Of a stretch of DNA of 64,000 bases, positions 44,179-58,600 are shown piece after piece. The stretch is from contig NW_024609835.1 of the NCBI RefSeq assembly GCF_016920785.2, positions 86,400,243 through 86,464,242 of the forward strand. Direction: 5' to 3'. The position numbers were made by a program, and so were the translations under genes. Under the pieces are notes generated by a model. The model did not search any database. It worked only from the letters and a program-made list of their open reading frames with translations, and was not told the DNA's origin. The first letter of the stretch is position 1, and each line of letters starts with the position of its first letter. Source of the stretch: Ixodes scapularis. Its lineage: Eukaryota > Arthropoda > Arachnida > Ixodida > Ixodidae.

Positions 44179-47100
44179 AAAACAAAACAGAAACACTTTC
44201 AGCTTTCCTCCAACCTCGAGGGATAGTCCCTCGAAGGGACTCTGTGCCTGCCCCAGGGTCACTAATGATGGGAGCATGGCAGTTCTCGAACCGCCAGGCT
44301 CACCAAAGTTGCTTCAAGGACCCCATAGAGACTTGAAATAAGCAGGATGACCTAGACACATCAAAGCCGCCCCTTGGGAACCCGCATTCGGCCCGAGCGT
44401 GTCAGAACTTTGGGAGATTTCCTCGGTCGGAACATGAACAGTGCCCTTGAGTTCCTTTGTCTGGCAGGTACGAAGCGACGGTGCAGTGCAGATGGGATTT
44501 CAAGTCTCTCCGAGTAATCATTTGGGTGAAGCTACTTTCAGGAAGTATTTTATGGTTGGCGACAGAGAAATTGAGTGGTAGGCGACGCACCTTAGCTTCG
44601 GCAAGCCATACAAATATTCATGCATCGTTCTTCACGGGGTGCGTAAAGGAAATAAAGCGGACGGCACGAAAAAGTTCGAAACGTCCGGTATGAGACCTCT
44701 TCAGGCTGGCTATCCTTCAAGCCAGTGCCTTTTCTATGGGACGAGGAAATTAGGAAAATGACGAGCCATGTAGCGTATGCGGGTCTGCGCGCGAAAATTA
44801 GTGCGAGGGGGGGGGGGGGGTGTAAAGGCTGGCATATTTTTGGGGTGGCAGGACAAATTTAAGGGGAGGCGCCCGCCACCCCTCGCCTCCCTTTGGCGCC
44901 GTCCCTGGTTAAACATTTAACGTTTTCACCTATAAATCTGCTACACATCTGGGCATTGCCTTACACTAGTTCTTCAGTACGCTTCTGATCACAAAACTTC
45001 TACCAAAGTATGCTGTAGGGGCAGAAGCTGCTGCTAGATATGCCATTGTCGATAGGGGGTGTTCTCATTTGGCCCCTCCACTCTCAGTCGAGCCAGTCAA
45101 AATTCACGGTGACATGGCAGTTTTATAAAAACAATTTCTTGTACACTTAACATTTTGTTATACTTGTAGTTGGTATCCGAGCGGCGGTCATTCTTTATGA
45201 ACCTCTAACAGAACTTACAAATAAGCTTTTCATGTTTATTTTCAAAGAGAAGGAGGCCCTCTCAAGCAAAAAAAAAAAGAGTCGATTTTGACAGTTTTGG
45301 CAGTATTCAAAAGTAATTTCTGAGACAAGGAAAAGGAATGAAAGATGATATAATTTCAGGATATAGTTGCAAATTAGGAAGTTTGAGCAGTTGATTGCAC
45401 ATACAAAGCCAAAGACTTGTACATTAACTAGAAACACTTTCAGTGCAATGATGCACCACCAAAATCTAGGCGTGGCTTATTCAGAGTGGGCCCAAAGTTC
45501 CAATGACATTTTTGAATGATGCCCATTCAGTCACGAGAAAAAAGATTGTGCGACGATCACACGACATGATGTGTTTAGACAGCGCATGATCGGTGCTGTA
45601 CGGTGCCAATCGTGCGTCCTACGGTGATCTGATATTGAAATGACGTGGCATTGATTTAGCGTCAATATGTTGTTGTTGAATAAATTATTTTATGCTCACG
45701 CCGTCGAAAAAAAAAAAAAAAGCATGATCGGTGCTGTACGGTGCCAATCGTGCGTCCTACGGTGATCTGATATTGAAATGACGTGGCATTGATTTAGCGT
45801 CAATATGTTGTTGATGAATAAATTATTTTATGCTCACGCCGTCGAAAAACCGGGGAATGAACCACTAATAACCAACGCTGCAAAAAAGAGTCAAACCAGC
45901 GATAGCATGTTTCTAGCAATTGCGTCGCGCATGTGCGTGCCAAGAGATGGGTAAGGTTGGCCACCCCCCGGGGGGCATTACTATGGCAGTTTCACACCCC
46001 CAAGTGCTTAAATTTCCTATGGGGCATACTCACGGGGGGTGGGGCAAGGGGCCGCGTCGCAGGGGGCCACTTGCGTGGCCTCCCCCTCGCACGCTCCGGA
46101 CTCTGTGCCCGATCCGGGTTCCCTCACACACGTGCGGGTGCGCGACTTGGTGCCCCCGCCACCGCACGTGACGGAACACTCGCTATACTCGGACCAACAG
46201 GACCAGAAGCCTTGGAGAGGGAGGCGACAGAGGGGTGCGGGGAGAGAAGGCAAGGGAACGCCACAGTAAAGCCACCACCCAAGGAAGAGACGAAAGGGTC
46301 TTTCGGGCACACAGAGGGACAAAGAAACAGGCATGCGGGCAGGCACCGCGCATGCAACGTGGCTGCGATTTAACGTGGACAGAGCTAGGATTGATAAAAA
46401 AAAGAAGCCTTAAAGATTTTTTATCCATTTCCCACGAGTGCGAGATCTCTTTCATATTTCCATTTAATTTCCGAGACACAAAGTGGAGGATTTCTGATTC
46501 AAAAGGTTAAAAGCGCAAAACAACAAGGACGAAAAAGAAAGCACACACGACAGACAAATGCTAGCATGCAACTGATTTTACTTTTTTTAAAATCTGAAGT
46601 GGAGGCATGAGTGGCAACTTTATTCATGCATGGGCGCTGGTTTGACTGACTGGGATAAAATATCAGTTGCAAGTTAGCGCCTGCATGTATCATATGTGTT
46701 TTCTTCTTCGTCCTTGTTGTTTTGCACTTTTGACCTTTTATATCATTATGAGCCAACTAGCTCAAACCAAAGTCTTAATAGAGGATACTCTCCACTTTGT
46801 GTCTTGAAAATTAAATAGAAATACGAACGAGAGCAGGTGCTCGTGGGAAATGACATAAAAATCTTTAAGGATTGTTTTGTTGATTGATCAGCTGCAAGGT
46901 GCAGAATAAAATGTTGACTGCTACAGAATTAGGTTATGTATGCCTGGAATTGCCATCGGAGATTTGTTAGCAAAACCAATTTGACTCAAGGTGAAAAAGT
47001 TGCGTGAAAGTGAGCCAATGATGTGGCGTGGCCTCGCACTTTTTGAAATGGTGGAATGTTAATTCCTGTGCCTGTCGTGTCTGCACATGCAATTTCAATA

Positions 47101-49603
47101 GACTGAATGCAGAGGCAATTGATTTTCACTTCTTCTGAGCGGATGCATTCTGAAAGCACTTACAGTTCAGCAGCATAGGAGATGCAACCTCTGTTCTTAT
47201 ATATGGCCAACCTTCTGGTTTTTATGATTGTGTTTTATGTAAAACCTATTGAAGTTTCATAATTATATCCTACGCAAGTTATTTTCCCCTCATTACCTAC
47301 TCTGACATGCTTGAGTCACAGTACTAGTCCAAATTTTTTTAATAAATAAGCTTTATGTAAAATTTATGTCCTTCATTCTTTATTTGAAGAGCTGCCAGTA
47401 GTTTCTAGAAGCAGTCAGCATTCATATTCTAGAATGTTTAAGAGCACAATGCTCAAGATAGGTTCACCTTCACCATGCAATTTTCAAAACCACAATAAGA
47501 AAAGAGACACAAGTCTTTAGATGATACGTGTAGTGCAACAAGATAAACTGCATGCAAGAGTCAAGTTTCAAGTTTTCAACATGCCCATGTGTGTTGAAGC
47601 CATGCAGCACGCAGAAAAGCCATAGCAAAGTATTGAGATTGTGAAAGCAGAGCAAAAGCACCATTCTAATTGTCAGAGCATGAGCTTAAATGTTGATGTA
47701 GCAACCTATTGTCAACTCATAAGACCCCATTAGCAAATGCTCTTCTCAGCAATGCAGCACCTCAGCACCGTGAAGCATACAAGTTGGAAGGTATATCTCT
47801 CTTGGTGTACCAGAAACAAAGTGGGTCAATTTTGTAAGATAGCTAGCTACGTGGGCTACCAGGTAGCTGGTTACTAATCTAAAATATTATGCAAAAAAAA
47901 AAAGCCGTGTCCTGCTTACCTCTTCTGTCTTGTCCATTAAAGACAAATTTAGAGTATAGTATTACTAAAGGTGCACAAGGTGTTCCATGTGTGCTTGTCC
48001 ATCACATTCCTCCTCAGATTAAGTTTTATTTAGACAGAATCATCCTACTGCAGTTTAAACCCCTCCTGCACTTTACTATGCCTGACTGGAATGTAGCCCA
48101 CCGGAACATTAAAAAATGTAGTCACTGTAACATCCAGCCGAGAACCGCGTTCCAAAAACGAACGGCGATCGAGCATGTAGCATCGTTTTGGGAGCTGTGC
48201 TCAAATAAAGCAAAAAAACAAAAAATAAAGTTTGATAGGGGGGCGCGGCGGCGCCCCCTATTGATGGCGTCTATTGATGCCCAGGTCGCCCACCCCTAAG
48301 GCTGGTACTGAGTGAAAGCTTTTTAAAGATGCTTCCGCAGTATGAGTTTGTACCCATTGGGATCCTTCTCCACTGGCGGTTCACACCTGCAGCTTTTGTA
48401 GGCTGGTGAGAAAGATGCAGACAAACTAGATTTTTCTGACTGCAGCAGCTTTACACGCAGCGAGCAATCTAGATCAGCAAGGTGCCCTAGCCGCACCATA
48501 ACATGGTTTTACAAAAGAGAGAATAATAGAAAAACAGTGCTAAATTACAAAAAAGAAAGTCCAAATCCTAGTGGCAGTTTTTACACGTGATTTCCACATG
48601 ACACAATATTTCTTGTCATTCTAGTCAGCACAGTACTGCTAGAGGCTCCTTGTTTTCAAAGTTCTGCTCAAACTGGAGGGCTAGAGGCCTGCTCAAGGCG
48701 TTATTCACGAACGTAAGGCTGGCAATCTTGCTGGAAGTGAGCAGTTAGGTAAGACATTAGACCTGGGATTAATTTTATTCATATTCTATTCACTCTTTGA
48801 AGCATACTTCCTTCTTTATGTTTAGTGCAATGATTAACAACAAGCTTTCTAGGCTATTATTCAGGAAATCTTTGCGCACATGCTCCAGGTCTCTATACTA
48901 ACTATTGCATGCAACCTGCTACTGACCTCATCTATAATTTGATACTTTTACAGTATTGCTTCTAGAACCATCAGAACAAATATGGGTTTCTTCAAGCAAT
49001 TTTTCTATTAAATTATTAATTATTGTCATGCAAATCAAAATGTAAAAAGAGACAAAAAAAAAGCCATGCTTTTTCTACTACATGCTTGACTCACAATGCA
49101 TAATATAAAACATTTGCCAAAATAACAACAAGCACTCTAAATCAAATACTAAATATACTAAACAAAATACAATGCATTTCACAGAGCTGCACTTGTAAAG
49201 TTGACCTGGTAGATAACAACTCAGCACAAGTTTTGTGTAACTTTTTCAAGACTTTTTTTCAAACTTCTTACACAAACAGCTTGCTGAATAATTTCTTCCA
49301 TCACTCTTGACCGGAGTGATGGAAGAAAATATAGATATTCAGACTTATCTGTGTATGTTTAACCTTTGGGACTATTTATCTCTCTTTTCTTAACCCTAAT
49401 GTAACACCTGAGACTGTGTTGCGGAAAACTTAAGAAGCTTTCAAGTCAAAGGAAAAGACTTTGACAAGTTTCCCAAGTTTTCCGCACCACAATCTGAGGT
49501 GTTACATAATGATTAATTATCACCAGCTCGCCTGAACACTCACTTTTTTTTCATTCTTTCTTGTTGTGTTAGTGGCGTAGACATAGGTTTTGGGGGTCGA
49601 ACC

Positions 49604-49651
<48 letters not shown>

Positions 49652-52600
49652 ACCAGCCTTATAACTACCGTAAAGTTCCGAGAGAACGCCCGCCCCCGAG
49701 ATGTCGCCCATTCCGATTTTCTCGCCAAATATTTGTAGGATAAAAATTCCGAACCATCGCCCACCCCCTTATTCCCATCGGACGCCACCCAATGTCCGAT
49801 GGGAATCCCATAAACCGCGCAATTTGCTGTACCGGCACGTCAGACACGCTAGTTTATAGCGGATTCCCGCCTTTTTCTACGCGATCTGCTTGTGCCATCT
49901 CCAATTCCACGCGAGTTGGTCCCGCGTGTACTATATTGCATCGTGAAATATGATATTGCTGCGTTCTCGATCTGCGGTATTTGTTGCCGTAACATCCGAG
50001 TTTGTTGCGGATTCCTGCCCTTTTGTACGCGATCTGCACGTGCGATATCGGTTCCTGTAACCTGCAAGTTGGTAGCGGGGTCCCACGTGTTTATCGCAAC
50101 GTGAAACGCGAATTTGCGGTGTCCGCAATCTGCGGTATCAGTTTCCGCGTCACGTAGTTTGTAGCCGGTATTTGATAAAGTTTTTCTGTGGCGTCCCCAA
50201 AGATAACCCACCCCATGTTTTTCACCATTTATCTCTTTATTTTGGGTGGGCGTTCTTTGGGAACTTTACGGTAACCATCACCCTGTCATGGAGGTCTCAC
50301 ACCCTGAAAAAGATTAATGGCTACACTACTGTGTTACTTCATTTCAGGATTTCACCAAATAGTGGAGGCCAGTGCATAATATGTCACTAAATTTTGTCAC
50401 TACTTTCTGACAGTTGTCATATTTCTGGAATTTTCTCTGACTCTTTCTCACTAATCTGGTTGACTCAGTCTGGCATACTCTCACATATATAGATTTATAT
50501 GTAGAGCAGCCACATGCACTCTGGCACCATAGAAAATAATCAAATAAAATTAAAAGATTGTTGCAAAACCCGGAGCAGAGTAAATGGCTGCATGGCTCGG
50601 CGGTCGGGAATGATACAATAAGCAGGCTTTCCCATACGAAGCTGTAGCTATCAAAAAAAACAAAAAAACACACTACCCAAAAGAAAAAAAAAAAAAAGTT
50701 GATTTTGAAAAATAAAATTTTTACATCCACCAACATCTAGAGTATTCCCAGAAAGTTTTATTAGTTTATACTGCATAGTTAATTTTTTATAAATTACTTT
50801 CTGTCCATTGATGCTAAAGAAAAGGGAGGTGTTGGAGCACTTTGAATGCATTGTTCTCCGTTCCACTTTTTGGCATAAATTTCACTTACGGAAAACTATC
50901 ATTTGTTAATGGGACAAAAGGAAAGACTCACTCATCGCTTTTCCTAACTGGAATTTTATGGGCAATGCAACTGTGAAATTGTTTTTTGACTTTGTAGATG
51001 TCTTTTATAAAAGATGTTAAGATTTTGTCGACGACGTCATAAAAGGCAAAACATTGGTTTGATTTTCCATTGCAATGTTAGCATAAAATAAATTACTTTT
51101 AAGAAATTTTGCTTTGCCACAATTGCACTCTCCAGGCATTCTGCTGCACATCTAGTGAAGAAAAACATTGGGTATTACATAAGTTTTCTAACAATAGTTT
51201 TTTAAAACAAAGTGAGTGTGTTCCCGATAGAAACAACTATAATTTCTTTTACAAGTCATGTACACAGATGAAGCTTTGCACTGCACTCTGCATCACAACT
51301 GCCAGTGTATGCTGTAAATTTAATTCATGTTAAGCCAAAGCAGGCCAAAGGTTCAAAAGTTGACCTTCTGAAGTAAGGTCCCCCCTTAGAAAATTTAATT
51401 TTCTTTATATTTTGTAGAGTTGTCATACTTCTCCTGCCTCAATTGATGTCTGCAAGCTGATGTTGCAGTTTGGCTTACACAAATCAAATGCATAGCCCTG
51501 GTATTTTGCTAAAAAAGTTATATATTTGATCCTACTATAAACCTTTACTGACAAGGATTTATTTCATTTGACGTAAAACACACCACATGAACAATGCAGT
51601 CTTCTGAACTTAAGTTCTTTAAAAAAACCTATGTCAGAAACAAAAATATTGCAAAGTTCCAGTGACCAGCATATTGGTGGGAGTTTACTGCCAGAAATTT
51701 CATGGCCACCTCCTCTATACTCGGCGACAACTTTTCTTGGCAATGCAGTGGAGGGTACAGGCACGTGTTTTCTATCCAATTTTGAGTGCTGCATAAGGCT
51801 GTGCGTGGGCTATTGTCAACTTCCTCTGCATTGCCAAGAAAAGTTGTCGCCGAGTAGTAGTAGGCTCCGGAATTATATTTGGATGGGAACAGGAAATAAT
51901 TCAAATAAAATAAAAAGCTTTGAATAAAAAAAAACAGAAAAACTCAAGCCTTGTAATTTTGACTGAATACTCGCTTACAAAAAGAAGTCCTTGATTTTGG
52001 CTTGTTTCCACTGATGCAGAATTTCAAACGTAAGCATACCCTTAAAGGGGCCCTGCAATCATATTTAAGTGTCTAACTTTTTTGCGGTTTCCACATTTTT
52101 TTGGGTTCGGGCAAGCCAGCAGGCACTGAGAGAGTAACTAAATATCAGTGCATCATATTTTAACCGGACGACGCGGAAACCTCCTCCACCAAGGGGGCGA
52201 CCCGCAGTACTGAAAGTGCGCGATATGTGACGTCTTTGGTCCTGGGCTTACTACTGGTCAGAGCCCCTAAAAGCTTCTTTTTAGTCGAAATACAAAATAT
52301 AAGTGGCGCGAACCGTTTCAATTATCTATAAAAGTAGTTTTTGTTCAGTATTTTAGATCATGAAAAGAAACAAATGCAGTTTATAAAGTACGGAAAACAG
52401 AAATGACCCGTGGACATACCTGCCACCAAGCGGCGGAAAAACGGCGCATACTAGAAAAGAAAAGTGGGATCAGGCTCCGACGAGCAGCTCTGCAGTCGTT
52501 TACGGATTCGAGGATCCGACCGGTTCCGAGTGTTTCGAAGGTCTTCGGTGCAGGTTTGGCTTGCTGTTTGGCCATTTCGCGGTATGGCAGCGCGAAGTGG

Positions 52601-55600
52601 CTCCCTTTCTGAACTGATATTTACCCCGTGTTTGCTGTCGTTTGTGGCCAATGAAGTGTCATGCCGAATTAGTGTTTAATCACGCAGAAAATGCGATGAG
52701 AGCTGCCCTGTCTTCATACAGCCTATCCAGAATATGCTTTAGTGGCACTCTCTGGAGCTGTCGACACGAAGTGCGTCAGCCGTGAGCGCCCGCTGAGATC
52801 ACTACCTTTCCTCTAGTTCACGGCCACTTGAGCAACCAAGGACGTCGTGACGGAGGTTATTTTTTGCTTGTTTTTGTAATTTTAATTTGCCTATATTTTT
52901 TAAAATAAAGCGAAATTCGAGAAAAAAATGTTTCAATAAGTTACTATGTTTAGTGCGCTCAGGTTCGGTGCAAATTAAAAACCACTAAGAAAAGTCATTG
53001 CAGGGCCCTTTTAGGGGAGAACCTGGTTTTTAACAATTTCCTGTCATTTCTAATCTAATTTATGTTACATTTTCACATCTATTCTTAAGTTTTGTGCTAA
53101 GCACAAACCTAAGCTGAATATTTTCTATCTTTTATAGTTTTCAAGGAAATCTCAACTTTATCACAAATGTTTTTGCCTTACTTTAAAAATAAAATCCTAT
53201 AAAAGAAGACGACACAAACTATGTCACCATTTTCTACAAACAGCAGAGAATGCAATAAAGCAAGTGCTTTAATTTTAGCATTATTAAGAAAAAAGGTTAT
53301 CACAAGTTGAATTTCTTTTTTTTTTTCTGATAATCAGAAATGACTTATTAAAGTCTGTGCCAATTAAAACATTTTGTAGCAAAAATTTCTCACAAATAGT
53401 AGTCTTGTTGCACTCTCTGATATATAAGTCATTAAACCCTGAAAAAAGTATTCAGGTTCAAGTTCTAGAATCAGATACCGTGGGCAAAACTTTGTCTTGT
53501 GACAAAAAAAAAATTAATTCTGAGAAAATAGGGAAAGCTTTTCAAAACATGCTTACAAACACCCTGGATATAAAACTTTGAATCAATGTAACCATATAAA
53601 AGTGGACTTCCCGAGTGTAATGCCTTACAATGGATTTGTGAGTTATCAATAAAAAGAAAGGTAAAAAAAAAGTTTTTTTTGTTATTATTTTTGTGTTTGA
53701 AGACCAGGGTCTCCCCTTAAATAACAAACATACCTGAGACTCGTCAGCCGAATCTCTGCCAAAGGAACAATGACCAACATAGTTTACATATTAGTGGCAC
53801 AAGGTGCAGGAAGCGATCCTACAGGTACTGAGTAGTCATTTCCTTGCTCTGGATTACCTAACTAAAGTAGTGTAGGTAGGCCTATAACCACTTGTATTTA
53901 CTGAATAAAACATCCCCCAGGGCTAGACAATTTTTCAGGCCCAACTGCTTGCTGCATTTGCATGCTGGACTATCATTGCCTCATTGCTGTGTGCATGGCT
54001 GCAATAATAAATCAAAGTGTAGATGGATTCGTGCTTGGCGTGACCGACACATTTGTGGAGTCTTTTGTGCTCTTGGAGCCTCTAGACTTGTGAAGTGCAC
54101 AAAACAAAATCTTTCGAATAAAACAGGTTCAGAGGTTAGCCTTTTAAATACTCCAAGGCATTTTTTACGGCATAGTATATGTCTGAAATCACACCCATAC
54201 TCAAGCTAACCAAAAGTTTGAATAAAATGGCTTTGAATTACCAAAAGCCGACTGTTTATATTGCGGCTGCTTAGCTGAGTAAGTCACCTGATGGGTCTGT
54301 CGGCTGATGTTGCTTCCACACAAAGTAGCACTACATCTGGAGAGGTCACGAACGAGTTTCTTGTGAGAGTCTACACACACACACCTTCTGCAGATTTCTG
54401 CAACTATTCTAAAATCACTAGATTATCTGGAAGCGCATGAATCATCTGTAAGTGTCCACACATAAATTTTGGAACAAGGAAGGGGAGGGAATTGAAATAT
54501 AGGTGAGGGATGTTACTCTGATGTCACGATCAGAGCCACCAATAGGTAGGAAGCTGGAACTTTGCAACTCGTCCGTACGAGTGGCTGACCGCACTCACTG
54601 TGGCATTCATGGATGTTGCAGTCTCGCTGCTCTCTAGAGGGGCCCTGGCATTCGGCGCCTTTGCCGGAGGGTCTGGGGCTGTCGCACAGCCGCTCACGGA
54701 GCTGGACGCCACCCCCACAGGGTACCGAGCACTGGGACCATTCTCCCCACTCTGACCAGTCACCATCGATGTTGCTCAGGTACGCTGCAACAGGCACGCA
54801 GGTTAAGGCGTGTCTTGAGGACATGTGCTGGCTCATCACGTCGAGCTCTTTTCTGCAGTCATATACAAATGCTCAAAATGGCTCATAAGTTTGTGGCCTT
54901 CTTGCACAGATATATGAGACATTTATGTCTGTGTTGGTTCCTGCACCTTTTCGTGAGCTCGCCAGACCCTTCCAGTGCACACAACCTTACACCCATGGTA
55001 GATAGATGTTTAGAGTATGCAGCACATTATGACACAATTCAATCAGAAAGAGAAACAAAACTGAAAATAAAGTTTTCTCCAACTTGTGCTAGTGGAGGCT
55101 TGTAGTAAACTGAGTGATGGCCAGCACGTGCACAATGTTTCACCTGCTGTTAAAATTCATGCTCTTATTTGTTACGAGCAAATTGCCTTGGTCTTGAAGT
55201 TCTTTGCAATTACCTATGCTAAATTGGCACTAGCTCGTTTGTGCTCTTATTTTTTGTTAGCGAAGATCAAGGGTCCAATTTTGGTCGCCACGAGAGCGAG
55301 AGCAAGAGCAAGATCTAGTTTGTCTCCCGTGTCTTAAGAAAAAAAAACACCGTACATCGTCTGCTTACAAATCAGAGAAACAAGCTCATTGTCTGCTACA
55401 AGCCGAGCGCCGCGGCAAGGTGAGATCGTACACAAGACGAAATTGTAATCGTCCGCTGTCTCATGCCAAGAGCCATTGGCAACTCGCACTTCACTTGCAC
55501 ATAGTTGTTCCGCTGGCATACACAAGCCGACATAGACCTGTGAACGAAGGAGTACTAAGGGCGAGCACATAAGAGGACGTGAAACCTCTCCCGCTATTTG

Positions 55601-58600
55601 TAAGTTGGCGAGTCGTTCTCACCAAAATATTGCGAGATTCTGAACTCGCAAACGGGCCAAAAATGTCTGAATGGTTGATTGTGCACAAGCTGCGGTGCCG
55701 TGCTCAATCAGACGCCGAAAACACTCTTGCTCTCACCTTGACCAAAACCGGACCTCACATTGGGATTCTGGGGCATATTGATGAGGAGATGTTTCGGCCG
55801 TGTACTCTTAGGCCGCGGCCACAGCCCACACTGGTATCATTCAAAAACAGGCTGCAGACACGTGTAAAGCGTACATTTATGCATGGCACAAACACGCTTC
55901 CAAGTTGCTCGAGGAGTTTCTGCAGACAGTTCTGTCACTATGTCCTCTGCGAATACCGGGTCCTTTGTATAACGCGTGACCAGTGCATCTAAGGCTTTAT
56001 GGTTCCTGTTTGTGACAAGGATTATCAAATGCGAACGACAGGCTCTATGGTACGTGTAGCGAGCACGGTGGAAGTTCGGAGCCACGCTGTTCATAAAACC
56101 AACGTTTTCAAAGTTGACGGACTGATGTTACTCTTACTTCTGTCGACGAAAGCGCGAGATCATGATGTATATATTCCTTTAGTAAATATGTTTTCTAACT
56201 CACTCGGAGTAATGATATGACCCAAGGACTCCGATGCTTGGCCAATTGTGGTTGCTCATGTAAAAAAAAGTTGCATAACCTCCTCTCCCTGCCTGGAAAA
56301 ATAGAATTTGCCCACCCTCAAAAAAGTTTCTGCGGGTGCCCACGGGTAGTTCTACTAATGCTGAAATACAATCTCAAATAGTGGTACCAGCATCGGTGAG
56401 ACCTGAACTCGTTACAAGTTTCTAGCAACCCATTTATCGATTTCTCCCCTCGCAATTGCGTCCTCCCCTTGGCAACGAGCCTGACTGACCGGCGTCCATG
56501 CAGCTCTTGGATGTCTCGTGGCAGTAGCGCTCCTCCTTCTTGATGCTGCCCATGTGCAACAGGTTGTCGTCTGCCACATTGGCACGGCAAGTGAAGCGGA
56601 AGCGCTGCTCGAAGTGGCCCTCCCGGGTGGCATTCACCCGCATCCAGCTGGTCCAGTTGGATGAGCGGCGCTTCTCCGAGCAGGCATGGGTGTTGCAGGC
56701 CCGGTAGTCGCTCTCACAGCCACCCCCGCAGCCGTCCCGGCCCTTGGGCGAGTGGCACTGTCGCCGGCGCCACTGGAACCCACCCCCGCACTGGGCGCTG
56801 CACTCGCTCCACGCACCCCACTCGGACCAGCTGCTCTGTCGCGTCACTGCCGGGGTGGTCGGTACTGCATGCAAGGTGGCGTGCCATTCACTACGTGCTG
56901 CCATCAATTGTCCTCGTGGGGTGAAGGCTGTTTTCACCGATGCGCGTCACCCGTCCCAAATAAATTTAACTATGTAGCATTCATAGAGCCAGCTCTAGTG
57001 CCTGGGACTTAGCGACGAGCGGGGCACACAGTTATGTGATTTGTACAAGTCGCTGGATCGGCCGAAATGGCTTGTACGATTTGCCGCAATCCACTGCAAG
57101 GTGTGAAAAAAAAAAAAATATTATGATTAAAAAATATTGTAGAGCTTTTTTATTTTACAAGAAAGATGGAGGACCAGCAAAGCTGTTATATTTACGACGT
57201 TTAGGATGATGCCTAGAGGACGTCTAGGACGACCTCTAGGACAACGTCTAGGACGGCTTCGAGGACGACCTCTCCAACGACCTCAAAGACGACCTCTAGA
57301 ACGACCTCTCGGACAATGCCTAGAGGATGACCTCTCAAACGACATCAAGGACAACAACTTCTAGGACAACTTCGAAGACGACGTCTAATACGACCTGAAG
57401 GACGATTTCGAGGACGACGCCTAGGACGACCTCGAGAGATGATAACAGGGGATAATGACCTCGCTATCTAATAATGCCAAGGAAGGCTGACTCACGCTGG
57501 TTGCACCCTCTTTTTGTTTTTATTCATTCATACTTGACCCCTCCTTTTGTTTTTATTTATTCATACTTCCCTTGACTTCCCTTCCCTTCCCTTTCCTTGT
57601 CGGCATGTGAGGATGGATTTTTTCCCAGACCCTAGTGTATAACAGCTTCACTGTAAAAAGAAGTGATTTAAATCACTGTAGCCAGAAAAGAGTGATTCTG
57701 TACAACTAGATGTATTTTTCAACATGGCAGACTGATTGATCAATTCGTTTGATAACACAATGCAGAAGAATTGCTGTAAATGTAAAGTACAGTTCAATTA
57801 ACTCATTTTTATTGCTGTAAGCCCTGCCATAATAGAACAAAAACAGCTTGAATCTTTTTAATTAGGAAAACTGATTTTTTTTTTTTTTTTTTAGAGTTCT
57901 GACTTGATCGCATTAGATACATTACTTTTCTAGTTCTCCTTTCTTTTGCGATCTGATTTTGAGGCAATAGGACGTTACATAGCTGGAGAACGAGGTGAAA
58001 TCATGCTCATTGCTCCGATTTTCTCGGAAAAGCACTTCTGTTCGCTCGTGTTCAGCCTTATATAAGTCTTTCCTGCTTTATGACTCTCTGATATAAATAC
58101 AAAACAAATGCACATAACAAGCATAAAATGACGTACAGTAAATATAAAAAAATATTTTCGGGATTATTCTTGTAGGAAAGGTTTGATCTAAATCATCATA
58201 GTTAAACTGGCCTGATTTAAATCATGATTTAAATAACGATTTAAATCCTCTCGATTTTTTTTCTCCACATTGGAAAGGGAGTACTATAGAGCAGGGGTTC
58301 TCAAACTTTTCGGTTTCATGCTGTGCTTTAAGTCTCCCATAGGTTGAGGGGGGTCCCTACAAGAAGGTAGGGGAGGAGGGGGGGGAAGGGCCTTCTGACG
58401 AGATGTACTAGATGCACATAAAATAAATCCCACAGCTGACTCTACCTACGCTGTACCTGCTACCCTCAAATTGCTAATGCCCAAATGTCACATCCCTGAA
58501 AACAAGCTATTTTATTGCAAGATATGATTTTGCTTTCACTAATGCTGGGGCTGTGGAGGAGGGTCTCAGACCATCCTTTAAAATCAGTGCGGGGTCTGAG

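Larger units (their letters stand above)
42351..46033 (-). other. Semaphorin intron with hAT and TA-flanked elements
   Basis: It contains a TA-flanked MITE (42996-43174), G-rich tracts near 43261-43292, a 1356-bp hAT-type element (43552-44907) and a recent 138-bp duplication (45584-45849). No additional TSP1 exon is seen. Confidence 0.75.
46211..54598 (-). other. Large semaphorin intron, about 8.4 kb
   Basis: It contains a foldback (46405-46880), a TA-flanked MITE (49668-50271), a TTAA element (52046-53010) and A/T-rich unique-looking sequence between. A C run and AC run lie at 49600-49645. At 51705-51865 two diverged inverted copies of TCGGCGACAACTTTTCTTGG face each other. No exon is recognised. 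Confidence 0.7.
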
